Origin: Chlorobiota bacterium
GTDB taxonomy: Bacteria > Bacteroidota > Ignavibacteria > Ignavibacteriales > Melioribacteraceae
Assembly: GCA_013151565.1 (NCBI GenBank)
Contig: JAADIB010000380.1
Span: forward strand, 1-32,057
DNA length: 32,057 nt
Direction: 5' to 3'
The position numbers were made by a program, and so were the translations under genes. Under the pieces are notes generated by a model that saw only the letters and a list, made by a program, of their open reading frames with translations, was not told where the DNA came from and did not search any database. Below are positions 9,473 to 18,789 of this stretch, piece after piece (within the stretch, counting starts at the first letter, position 1; each line of letters begins with the position of its first letter).

Positions 9473-9868
9473 ATGGGACAACAACAACTTTTACTAATCG
9501 TACTTGGAGTAATTATAGTCGGTATAGCAGTCGTTGTAGGTATTAATGTATTTACTGCAAGCGCAATAGAAGCAAACAGAAATGCAGTTATATCTGATCT
9601 AACAAACTTAGCAACTATGGCACAGCAGCATTATAGGAAACCGGTAGCAATGGCTGGTGGTGGAAATGCATTTAACGCGTCAAAGGGAGGAACTGCTTGG
9701 ACAATTCCTGCACAATTAGATACAACAGCAAATGGTACTTATACTGCTACAGTAAATGCAGCAACTGTTGTACTCGTTGGAACAGGCACTGAATCGAGTG
9801 GGGGTTCACCTGTTAAAGTTACAATGACAGTAACTCCAACAAGTTTCACTTCCAAAGTCAATAACTAA
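9473..9868 (+). CDS. Type IV pilin-like protein 2
   Basis: ATG with AAGGAG RBS; MGQQQLLLIVLGVIIVGIAVVVGINVFTASAIEANRNAV...; shares MAQQ(H/Y)Y, GGG, STANG/TTANG(S/T)Y segments with pilin 1. Confidence 0.82.
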   Translation: MGQQQLLLIVLGVIIVGIAVVVGINVFTASAIEANRNAVISDLTNLATMAQQHYRKPVAMAGGGNAFNASKGGTAWTIPAQLDTTANGTYTATVNAATVVLVGTGTESSGGSPVKVTMTVTPTSFTSKVNN

Positions 9869-9886
9869 AAAGACATTACTTTTCAT

Positions 9887-9926
9887 AAAAGGCGGATAAA
9901 CTGAAAATGCTTATCAGCCTTTTTGT
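9887..9926 (+). terminator. Intrinsic terminator after pilin 2
   Basis: aaaaGGCgGATAA-actgaaaatgc-TTATCaGCCttttt; 9-position stem with one mismatch and T tract. Confidence 0.8.
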
Positions 9927-10509
9927 CTTATCAATATTTAATGAACATTAAATATGAAGGTAAACTTACATTTATAGCTGAATAACAACAATAAAATCTT
10001 TCCAATGAGTCTCATAGACGATTCAATGACATAATTTTTGTCTTAATTTTCAAAGCGCTACCTTTATAGCCGTTGTATCATTTCGTAATTGTATCGTGTA
10101 GCACAGGCTAGTAACCCACGTTACATTCGTTTTTTCTCATTAGTCTTTGTGTCTTTTTTGCACAACTCTGTGATCCAGCCTTTGTTATACTATAGGGTAT
10201 GCTGAGTTTTAAAATTCTTAACGTTACTATCTTTAATGTGTTTTGTTTTCTCAATTTTCCTCTATAAACTTAGGTATAAGAAGGACAAACCGAACCCTAA
10301 AAGTAATTATTACCTACAAATGAAAATTATTCTTAATTGTTGATAAGCATCAATAAGGTTTTTAAGTGTTTTAATAAAAAATATTTTCTTTATAAATCAT
10401 ATCATATTTAAGCCTAAATTCAAAGAAAATATATAATTAATTTCTAGTATTTATTAACCTCATGTTTGAAATAACAATCCCAAAATAATCTTTCACTTAT
10501 GTTTTATTA

Positions 10510-10524
10510 TGGCCTAATTTTTGT
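10510..10524 (+). promoter_or_regulatory. Weak sigma54-like element upstream of pilC-like gene
   Basis: TGGCct-aattt-TTGT; GG-N10-GT spacing identical to the element at 8943. Confidence 0.25.
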
Positions 10525-10590
10525 TATTATGAAGCAAATAGTTTGAAATTTTGATTAAAAAAGTATTTTTTTGATAGGAACTTACCAAAT

Positions 10591-11937
10591 ATGATTGAAC
10601 TAAGATTTAATGCTATTAGACCCAATGGGCAAATTGTTATTGGCGGAATGTCTGCTCCCACTTATAGAGATGGGAAAAAACAAATTTTACAAATACTTAA
10701 GAAGCATAAGCTGAAGCTAAAATCAATCGAAAAGAAAGCCACTTTTGTTTATAAAATTAAAAGAGGAAACGAACCCGTACAGAAAGGTGAACAGAGAGCT
10801 TTTACTAAAGAAGAAGTTAAAACCGCTCTTACAAAAATGGGGTATCAAGTAGTTTCGGTAAATAAATATTTGTTTGAATGGAGTCCTAAACCCCCTGATC
10901 AGGAAATATTATCATATGTAAAAATAAGTGCTGAGCTGCTTGAGCAAAAGCTTCCATACAGTGAAATTATGACATTGCTGATCAATGATCTTGAAAATAA
11001 AACTTTAAGAGAAACGTTAAAACAAATTAATAATGACCTTAAAAGGGGAGCTGATAGTCAAACAACATTTGTAAGGTATGAACACATTTTTGGTAAATTT
11101 ACGGCCTATATGCTTGGCTTAGCAGCCAAAAGCGGTAATATGACAGAAATTTATAAAGCTACAGCAAAATTTCTCGAAAGAAGAATGCAGTTCCGTAAAG
11201 ATCTGAGAAGCGCTCTCATTACGCCTATGATAACTCTTTTTGTCCTGTTTATAGCGGTTCTATTTTATGTCGGATATATTTTCCCGGAAACCGCAAAGTT
11301 ATTCTTAAAATTTGATATTCCCTTGCCACCAATGACTGCCGCCACACTGGCATTCAGTAACTTTTTAATGGGTAATTGGCTGTTGGTTACGATAGTAGCG
11401 GCAGCGCCTTTAGTTGTGTTATGGCAAATGAAAAAGATTAAAAAGGGAAGGCTTTTTCTCGATAAGTGGATCATGAAAATACCAATTATTGGTTCACTGA
11501 TCCATAAAACATATATCGAAGTGTTCTGTCGTGTATTTTATACTTTATACAGCGGTTCGGCTGAAAGTATTGAACCGATTAGAATAGCAGCTGAAGCAAC
11601 AGATAATTCGTATTTTGAACATCAAATAAAAACCATTGCAATTCCTATGATGATAAAAAAAGGTGCCGGAATATCTGAATCTTTTGCTGCTGCCGGTGTA
11701 TTCACAGAGACAGCGCTTTCTCGTTTTCACTCTGGTGAGGAAACCGGAACAATAAAGAATACGACTCTGCAGTTAGCAAACTATTATGAAAGTGAAACTG
11801 TATTCAGATTAAAAAACGTAATTGAATTAATTCAAGTTGTGATAGCAATGGTAATAATGATTGTAATGATCGGATTGACATTGGTTTCAGCAGAAACAGC
11901 GACAATAAATCCATCAAACCCATCAATAACGAATTAA
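10591..11937 (+). CDS. pilC: Type IV pilus / type II secretion inner-membrane platform protein (PilC/GspF family)
   Basis: Two GspF-like helical domains with TM segments (ALITPMITLFVLFIAVLFYVGYIFPET; AMVIMIVMIGLTLVSAE); two N-terminal F/Y-x-x-x...G...G..A..L...G modules. Confidence 0.85.
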   Translation: MIELRFNAIRPNGQIVIGGMSAPTYRDGKKQILQILKKHKLKLKSIEKKATFVYKIKRGNEPVQKGEQRAFTKEEVKTALTKMGYQVVSVNKYLFEWSPKPPDQEILSYVKISAELLEQKLPYSEIMTLLINDLENKTLRETLKQINNDLKRGADSQTTFVRYEHIFGKFTAYMLGLAAKSGNMTEIYKATAKFLERRMQFRKDLRSALITPMITLFVLFIAVLFYVGYIFPETAKLFLKFDIPLPPMTAATLAFSNFLMGNWLLVTIVAAAPLVVLWQMKKIKKGRLFLDKWIMKIPIIGSLIHKTYIEVFCRVFYTLYSGSAESIEPIRIAAEATDNSYFEHQIKTIAIPMMIKKGAGISESFAAAGVFTETALSRFHSGEETGTIKNTTLQLANYYESETVFRLKNVIELIQVVIAMVIMIVMIGLTLVSAETATINPSNPSITN

Positions 11938-11952
11938 TAAAAGGAAATAAAA

Positions 11953-13740
11953 ATGCTTGATTCTCAACTGGAAATTACTGACAAAATAGGTTATCTCTTA
12001 CTTAAAAAGGGGATAATAGATGATGATATACTTGAAAAAGCATTGGTATTAAAACAAGAGGACCAAACTAAGGAAAGACGAAATCTTGCACAAATTTTAG
12101 TTCAAGAACTTAATTTCGATCACGACACAATTTTCAAAGAAGTTGCGGTACTATATGCTTTTAAAGAACTGAACATTCGGGTAAGTGAGTTGCCGGAAGA
12201 AAGAATTGAGGAGATAAAAAAACTTCTAAACTTAAGGGGCGATGATGTCCGCAATCAATTATTGCTTCATAAAATTTTGCCATACAGCTATGATAAATTA
12301 CGGGATAAAATTGTTTTAGGTGCTGTTGATCCCACAGATAAAGCCATTGCGAAAATAGTTTATAATCTTAATGTAAAAAAATTTGAAATAAATTTTTTGA
12401 AGAAAAAAGATTATGATAATCTAATTGAAATTATTGCTCCTCCCCAGAATGAATTTTTAAAACTTATTGAAGAAGCTGACGAAGAAATTTCGATTGATAC
12501 CGATGAAGCAAATGTTGATGAAGAAGAACTGGATGCAGAGATAAATAAAAGCGCGCTTGTTAACTTAATAGAAGCTGCATTAATTGAAGGCGTAAGAAGA
12601 GGTGTGAGTGATATCCATATTATTCCTAAAAGCGGTAAGAGAACAGAAATTCATTTTAGAATTGATGGTAAGCTATCGCTCTGGTATACTCAAGAAAATG
12701 TTCAACCGGAAGCTGTTATGGCTGTAATAAAAGACAGAGCCAAAGGACTTGACCGCTTTGAAAGAGAAAAAGCACAAGACGGATTTATTCAGAGACCTAT
12801 AGATAATACTATTATTCGATATAGAGTTTCTGTACTGCCGATGGTAGGTATTGAATTAAAGAATAAGTACGAAAGTATAGTAATAAGAATACTTGATGAT
12901 AGAAAGGTGATCAGGGATCTTGGTAAATTAGGATTAGTTGGATATGCAAATGAAGCTTTTCAAAAATCCATTAGTCAACCGCAGGGAATGGTGATTTTAA
13001 CTGGACCGACAGGAAGTGGTAAAAGTACAACTCTTGTTGCTGCCCTTTATCAAGTGATTGATCCGACTAAAAATGTTTTAACCGTTGAAGATCCTGTTGA
13101 ATATGTTATAGAAGGCGCCCGCCAGTTAAAAATTAGTTACAGAATGAATTTTGAACAGGCTATAAGATCAATATTAAGACATGACCCTGATATTGTTCTG
13201 GTAGGAGAAATGCGTGATAAAGAAACTGCTGAAACTGCTATTAAGCTTGCTAATACCGGTCACTTGACGTTTTCAACACTTCATACTAATGATGCGCCAA
13301 GTGCTGTAGCAAGACTTTATAAGATGGGGATTGAGCCATTTTTGATCGCCTATGCAATTAATATAATTGTAGCACAGCGTCTTGTTAGAAAGTTGTGTGA
13401 TAACTGTAAACGAAAAGTTGAGGCAATAAATGAAAAAGTTGCTAAAAGAGCCGGTATCAATATAGATGAATGGGCAAATTATGAAATTTATGAACCGGTA
13501 GGATGTGAAAAGTGCAATAATTCCGGTTACAAAGGTAGAATGGCTATTCATGAAGCGCTTTATTTTACTAAAGAAATAAGAGAGCTTATTGTACGTGCGG
13601 GAGAGGAAGTTGACGAAGATGCTGTGAGACAACAATCGAAGAAAGACGGTACATTGTCATTGAGAGAATCCGGGTTAGAGAAGGTAAAAGAAGGGCTAAC
13701 TTCATTGCAAGAAGTTCTTGCCGGAACAATGGATGAGTAA
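11953..13740 (+). CDS. pilB: Type IV pilus assembly / type II secretion ATPase (PilB/GspE family)
   Basis: Walker A GPTGSGKST; Asp box and RHDPDIVLVGEMRDKETAETAIKLANTGHLTFSTLHTNDA; zinc-binding CDNCKRK...CEKCNNSGYKGR. Confidence 0.95.
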   Translation: MLDSQLEITDKIGYLLLKKGIIDDDILEKALVLKQEDQTKERRNLAQILVQELNFDHDTIFKEVAVLYAFKELNIRVSELPEERIEEIKKLLNLRGDDVRNQLLLHKILPYSYDKLRDKIVLGAVDPTDKAIAKIVYNLNVKKFEINFLKKKDYDNLIEIIAPPQNEFLKLIEEADEEISIDTDEANVDEEELDAEINKSALVNLIEAALIEGVRRGVSDIHIIPKSGKRTEIHFRIDGKLSLWYTQENVQPEAVMAVIKDRAKGLDRFEREKAQDGFIQRPIDNTIIRYRVSVLPMVGIELKNKYESIVIRILDDRKVIRDLGKLGLVGYANEAFQKSISQPQGMVILTGPTGSGKSTTLVAALYQVIDPTKNVLTVEDPVEYVIEGARQLKISYRMNFEQAIRSILRHDPDIVLVGEMRDKETAETAIKLANTGHLTFSTLHTNDAPSAVARLYKMGIEPFLIAYAINIIVAQRLVRKLCDNCKRKVEAINEKVAKRAGINIDEWANYEIYEPVGCEKCNNSGYKGRMAIHEALYFTKEIRELIVRAGEEVDEDAVRQQSKKDGTLSLRESGLEKVKEGLTSLQEVLAGTMDE

Positions 13741-13820
13741 AAATTTTTAACTTTTTGATTTTTTTTTATTAAATTCAATTTAGCAATTGAAGAATTTCTC
13801 ACCAAGATCGGGAATTCTAA

Positions 13821-15044
13821 GTGACCGAAGCAAAAATAATTTTAGCAAAGTATGTTCAGAAAATACCAAAATCAATAATTGGTTCTGAAAAGATCAGTTT
13901 TGTTGTTAATTTAGTGGAGGAAATGTCTGCTGAACATAAGTTAATTCTTCATAAACTTCTCAACTATATCCTAACATTAATGATTGAAAAAGAAGCGTCT
14001 GACGTTGAGATAGGCGGATATGGTACCGAAGGGTATATTTGGTTCAGAATACACGGTAACAAAAGCCGAGTTGAAGATCTTCCGAAATTTAACCACCTTG
14101 AAACTGCAATTTTGATAGTCAGTATTTTAACGCCAAGCCAAAGTAAACATTTATTAATTGCTAGGAATATTGATTTTAGTTATTCATTTCATTATGATGT
14201 AATTAACGAGGATGTTCGTTTTAGAGCCGATGCTTATTTTGATCTTGATACCTTGGCTTTAAACATGAGAGCGATTTCCGCCTCTGTATTCCCTCTGCAT
14301 GCGTTGGGTTTTCATTCGAATGCTATCAAAATGATGAGTCATAGATATATTAAGTTTGGTCTATCGTTAGTAACCGGTATCACCGGGTCAGGTAAATCAA
14401 CGACTCTCGATTCACTCATTGATTATCATAATAAAAGTGAATCGGTTCATATTATTGTTATTTCATCTCCAGTAGAATTTGTGCATAAATCTAATAGATC
14501 TATAATAAGGCATAGAGAAGTTGGGAAAGATGTATTGTCATTCCAAGAAGGTGTTGTACAAGCCTTAAGACAAGACCCTGACATAATAGTTATTGGTGAA
14601 ATGAGGGATCCTGAGACCATAATGGCTGCTTTAGAGGTAACTGATACCGGTCATAAAGTATTTTCTACGCTTCATACATCTTCTGCAACAGAATCAATTG
14701 ACAGAATTATTGCAGAAGTAAATCCTGTAGAACAGGAAAGGGTAAGAAACAGACTTGCGGATGTTCTTGTTACTATTGTATCTCAAAAACTTATTCCGAC
14801 TGTTGATGGCAAAAGAACAATGGCAAAAGAGGTCTTAATCGTTACTCCAAGTGTTAAAGCTGCAATAAAAAACAACAATACGAGTGAAATTTACATGATG
14901 ATGGTACAAGGCGGTCCTCATGGTATGATTACAATGGAACAAGATTTGCTAAGACTTATGAAAGAAGGAAAAATTACTAGGGAAACGGCTCTTGGTTATT
15001 CAAATAATAAAACTAGAATGTTACAATTACTCAGGGGATCTTAA
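13821..15044 (+). CDS. PilT-like twitching/retraction ATPase
   Basis: GTG start; GITGSGKSTTLDSLIDYHN, RQDPDIIVIGEMRDPETIMAALEVTDTGHKVFSTLHTSSA; no Cys4 zinc motif. Confidence 0.88.
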   Translation: MTEAKIILAKYVQKIPKSIIGSEKISFVVNLVEEMSAEHKLILHKLLNYILTLMIEKEASDVEIGGYGTEGYIWFRIHGNKSRVEDLPKFNHLETAILIVSILTPSQSKHLLIARNIDFSYSFHYDVINEDVRFRADAYFDLDTLALNMRAISASVFPLHALGFHSNAIKMMSHRYIKFGLSLVTGITGSGKSTTLDSLIDYHNKSESVHIIVISSPVEFVHKSNRSIIRHREVGKDVLSFQEGVVQALRQDPDIIVIGEMRDPETIMAALEVTDTGHKVFSTLHTSSATESIDRIIAEVNPVEQERVRNRLADVLVTIVSQKLIPTVDGKRTMAKEVLIVTPSVKAAIKNNNTSEIYMMMVQGGPHGMITMEQDLLRLMKEGKITRETALGYSNNKTRMLQLLRGS

Positions 15045-15047
15045 AAT

Positions 15048-16601
15048 ATGAAGCCTCTTGTGTGTATATATTGTGAAGGCAGTGATTTAAAATTATCAGT
15101 TATTTCAAGAGAAAAAGAAAAATTATGTATTCATTCAATATTTACTGTTGAGCTTACAGAACTTGAATTGGGAACCAGTGCTACCGAGCAATTAGCCGAT
15201 TTCAGTAAGGAAGATATTTCTGATGGTCTTACTTTTGATTCCTTCAATGGTGGAATTGATTTGACACATCAAAAAGCAAATTCTAATGCAACAGATGTTG
15301 AATTAATTGCTGCTTCTTTAGCTGAGTTTAATTTAAATCAAGCACAGTTCATACCTGTAGTTACTGATCCGAATGTAAACTTTCATATCTACGAAAACTC
15401 TGACGAAAAAAACAAAAGCAACCTTCTTGATAAAATAATTAAAGATATTCTAGTTACTAAAGGTATCACAGTATTAAAAGATAATATTGACTATATCAGT
15501 ATTGATGAAAATACATATTTATGTGTGTTCATTGATAAAGAGATTTCTTGTGTTAATCTGGTTAATTCTGTTGCGGCGTATAACGGAAAACGTTACTATA
15601 AGATCAACTCGATTAAGAATGCAGAAATCGCTCTTGCAAATTATGTATCCAAAACAACTAAATTTTTCGCTGAAGATTATACTCTAGTTATTTATATAGG
15701 AAAAGAGTATAGCAAATTGATCTTCCTTGAAGGACAAAATCTAAGTCATATTGGAGCTACGCTGGATATAGGCACATCAAACTTAAATACGTATGATGTG
15801 TACTTTTCAAAAATTCTTTTAGAGATGGAAAATGGAGGAATACCGAGACTTGATAATGTTGTTCTCTGCGGGGAAGACCGTTCCGAAAATTTGGTGCTTT
15901 CGTTTTATGGTACTTTCCCAGAAGCAAACGTTACTAAATTAAAATTCGATCTATTTGATTTAGCCGACCTCGAAGAAGACGATCAAAATAATATTTCAAC
16001 TTATTCTGTACCGATTGCCGCTGCTTATGAATACTATGCAGAGGAGGATAAGGAACTGAAAGGAATAAATATTCTTCCTCGTTATATTATTGAAAATCAG
16101 AAATTCTTACAGTTCGGCTGGCATAGTTTTGTAGTACTGCCATTCCTATTTATCGCCACATTTTTATTCACATATCTGATCTTATCAAATAATATGAATA
16201 TGGTTAATCTTGATAAAGAAATTCAGAGGATGAAAGAATTAGAAATTCAAAATCAAGAGATAATTGCTAAAATTGAGCCTCTTGAAAGTAGAATAGCCAA
16301 TTTTGATAATACACAGGCAATTTTGGACTCGGCAATGAGCGGTACGGAAGTGTGGGGTAAAACATTAGAAAAGGTTGCTAATTTTGTTGAACGAAGAAGA
16401 AATTTCTGGGTTTCAAATATTGAAACCAAAAATCTTGAAGATCTTACTCTGAGAGGATACTCTCTCTCGAGAACAGTATTAACAGAGTTTGCTGAATATA
16501 ATAATTCGTCAATATTGCAGAATGTATTGTATGAACCATTACGCGAGAAAAATGCTTTTGCGTATATTATGAATTTTAAATTGCAGAAGAATGAACAATG
16601 A
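15048..16601 (+). CDS. GspL-like PilM-PilN fusion (actin-like cytoplasmic region, single TM, periplasmic PilN-like domain)
   Basis: Position in the operon after the ATPases; N-terminal ~360 aa with LVIYIGKEYSKLIFLEGQNLSHIGATLDIG; TM WHSFVVLPFLFIATFLFTYLIL; following coiled coil and Fld-like fold VWGKTLEKVANFVERRRNFWVSNIE. Confidence 0.65.
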   Translation: MKPLVCIYCEGSDLKLSVISREKEKLCIHSIFTVELTELELGTSATEQLADFSKEDISDGLTFDSFNGGIDLTHQKANSNATDVELIAASLAEFNLNQAQFIPVVTDPNVNFHIYENSDEKNKSNLLDKIIKDILVTKGITVLKDNIDYISIDENTYLCVFIDKEISCVNLVNSVAAYNGKRYYKINSIKNAEIALANYVSKTTKFFAEDYTLVIYIGKEYSKLIFLEGQNLSHIGATLDIGTSNLNTYDVYFSKILLEMENGGIPRLDNVVLCGEDRSENLVLSFYGTFPEANVTKLKFDLFDLADLEEDDQNNISTYSVPIAAAYEYYAEEDKELKGINILPRYIIENQKFLQFGWHSFVVLPFLFIATFLFTYLILSNNMNMVNLDKEIQRMKELEIQNQEIIAKIEPLESRIANFDNTQAILDSAMSGTEVWGKTLEKVANFVERRRNFWVSNIETKNLEDLTLRGYSLSRTVLTEFAEYNNSSILQNVLYEPLREKNAFAYIMNFKLQKNEQ

Positions 16602-17491
16602 ACCGAAAACTTAAAAACACATTAGTTTTAATTGCTATATTTCTGTTGATTATAATAGGAGGCAGTATTTTTAGTTTTGTTATCCAAAAAAGCAAGATAG
16701 ACAATAAAAAGAAAGAATTAAATAGTCTAAATGCCAATACGACGAATACTGAAGAACTTATGGCTAAGTTTGATAACTTAAAAAGAAGAGCTGCCGAACT
16801 GGATTCGATATTATCATTGCGGAAATTTAATATTCCGGTTAATGTTTCTCAATCCGATTTTTATGATTTTGTAAATAAAATCAGTTACAATTTTGCCCCG
16901 GATTCATATGTTAATATTGAGTATGTCGAACTTATCAATCAAAAGCATTATAACTATTACACTTATAAGCTATCAGGAACGGCATATTTTAATGATGTTT
17001 ATAAATTAATTTATGCAATTGAGCAAAGCAAATCTTTAAAAAAGATACTTACATGTAATTTCACAAACTTCGTAAGTGTTGATGATGATGGCTTACCTCA
17101 TTACTATGTTAACTATACGTTTAAAGTAGCGGTATATTTTTCTTCCAATGATCAGTTTGCGTCTTCGGTTACAAAGGAGAATAAATTAATACCGAACCCT
17201 ATTTACGATATTTTCTATCCCCTGATAAGAAATGAGATACCTCCTAATTTAGATAATTTATTGGATGTTCAGTCGGCACAATTGTTAGCTTTAATACCGG
17301 AAGGTGCCTTCATCTCGGATTCAAAAGGTGTTACATATTTACTCTGGGAAGGAGATCAGGTTTATCTAGGGTATCTAACAGAAATTGACTATGACAAAAA
17401 TGAAGTTCACTTTGTGTTAAACAAAGGTGGTATTATAGAAAAAGTAACTTTAACATTAGATAATGAAAACAGTGATAAAAAGAATAATTGA
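16598..17491 (+). CDS. PilO/GspM-like protein with C-terminal PilP/GspC-HR-like tail
   Basis: N-terminal TM then coiled coil and PilO-like region; C-terminal SDSKGVTYLLWEGDQVYLGYLTEIDYDKNEVHFVLNKGGIIEKVTLTL; 4-bp ATGA overlap with upstream gene. Confidence 0.6.
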   Translation: MNRKLKNTLVLIAIFLLIIIGGSIFSFVIQKSKIDNKKKELNSLNANTTNTEELMAKFDNLKRRAAELDSILSLRKFNIPVNVSQSDFYDFVNKISYNFAPDSYVNIEYVELINQKHYNYYTYKLSGTAYFNDVYKLIYAIEQSKSLKKILTCNFTNFVSVDDDGLPHYYVNYTFKVAVYFSSNDQFASSVTKENKLIPNPIYDIFYPLIRNEIPPNLDNLLDVQSAQLLALIPEGAFISDSKGVTYLLWEGDQVYLGYLTEIDYDKNEVHFVLNKGGIIEKVTLTLDNENSDKKNN

Positions 17492-18784
17492 GTGAATAAA
17501 ATGAAAACAACATTAGCATTACTAATATCGTTTCTATTTACAATTCCAATCTTTGGTCAAAAGAATTTGGAAAAACGGATGAAACAATACGTTAATCCCG
17601 AAGAAATTGTTACACTAGCTGAGAATATCCCATTCGATAAAGCTATTGAGGTTCTGAGCAAGGTGAGTCAAAAAACAACGGGTAAAAAAATCATTCTTAC
17701 AAGCGATTATACCGATCCGATTGGAATTGAAATAACCAAACTGCCATTCAAGAGAGCGCTTAATATAATTACTCAGTATCACGATATGGTTTACGAGGAA
17801 ACAGCTGATAACATCATTGTTAAACCCGAAACTAAATCGAAGGAGAAATTGGGTGAAGCTATCTATGCAGACGTAGACTCTCGTGAAATTAAGATATCAG
17901 CCCTCTTTTTTGAAGCCAATATTACGGAGATGAAGGAGAGAGGAGTCAATTGGGATCTCTTATTACAAAAGACAGGACTAGCTTTTGGTGCAAATTTAAA
18001 ATCATTCACAACTGGTAGAGAAAATCAGAATTCGAATACGCAGCAACAAGTAGACCCACTTGAATTTACGTTAGATAACGCAACAGATTTTAATATGGGC
18101 GATTTCAGCGGTAATATTGTCGGTGCTTTTAAATTTTTTGAATCTAACGGACTTGGTGAACTAATTGCACGTCCATCCATCACTGTACGAGACAAGGCTA
18201 AAGGAAGAATACAAATTGGGGAGGACATCTCAATAAAAGAACGTGACTTTTCCGGAAATCTGATCGATCGATTCTATTCAACCGGTACAATTGTAGAAGT
18301 TACTCCATATATCTATAAGGAAGACGGTGTTAACTATGTTATGCTGAAACTACAGGCAGAAAGAAGTTCTGCCGAACCTGGTGAGATTTCAACTACGATC
18401 AGGAAAACCGTTGCAAATACAGAAGTACTGATGCTCAACGGGGAAGAAACTATTATTGGTGGTTTATTCACTCATAACGAAGTAACATCTAGAACAGGAA
18501 TTCCATTCTTGAAGGATCTTCCGTGGTGGGTATTCGGAATAAGATATTTAACTGGTTCAGATAAAACTGAAATACTTAAACGGGAAATTATAATTTTGAT
18601 AAAGATTGATGTGCTTCCTACGCTTAAAGAAAGAGTTGTTCAAAAGAAAACCGATTTGATCAAAGAAGAAATACTTAGGAATAGAGGGTATTTAGATCAA
18701 GTGACTAAGCAAAAGCTTGAAGCACACAAAAAAGCTGATGAAAACACAGCGAAGTTATTGTCTAAAGATGGCGAAGGGGAATAG
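17492..18784 (+). CDS. Minimal secretin (GspD/PilQ family)
   Basis: Signal peptide; one STN/N0-like region; NTEVLMLNGEETIIGGLFTHNEVTSRTGIPFLKDLPWWVFGIRYL typical of secretin C-terminal domain; alternative ATG at 17501. Confidence 0.88.
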   Translation: MNKMKTTLALLISFLFTIPIFGQKNLEKRMKQYVNPEEIVTLAENIPFDKAIEVLSKVSQKTTGKKIILTSDYTDPIGIEITKLPFKRALNIITQYHDMVYEETADNIIVKPETKSKEKLGEAIYADVDSREIKISALFFEANITEMKERGVNWDLLLQKTGLAFGANLKSFTTGRENQNSNTQQQVDPLEFTLDNATDFNMGDFSGNIVGAFKFFESNGLGELIARPSITVRDKAKGRIQIGEDISIKERDFSGNLIDRFYSTGTIVEVTPYIYKEDGVNYVMLKLQAERSSAEPGEISTTIRKTVANTEVLMLNGEETIIGGLFTHNEVTSRTGIPFLKDLPWWVFGIRYLTGSDKTEILKREIIILIKIDVLPTLKERVVQKKTDLIKEEILRNRGYLDQVTKQKLEAHKKADENTAKLLSKDGEGE

Positions 18785-18789
18785 TTAAA

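Noticed and set aside
10186-10201. TATACTATAGGGTAT resembling a phage T7-type promoter end
   Set aside because: Lacks the rest of the T7 consensus and has no phage context; chance similarity
15487-15687. 66-aa ORF inside the PilM-N-like gene
   Set aside because: Alternative frame within a supported CDS
9022-18784. Interpretation as a Tad/Flp or archaellum-like system
   Set aside because: No TadA/CpaF-type ATPase or TadB/C pair; PilB zinc motif, PilT-like ATPase, secretin and PilM-O-like proteins fit T4P/T2SS better
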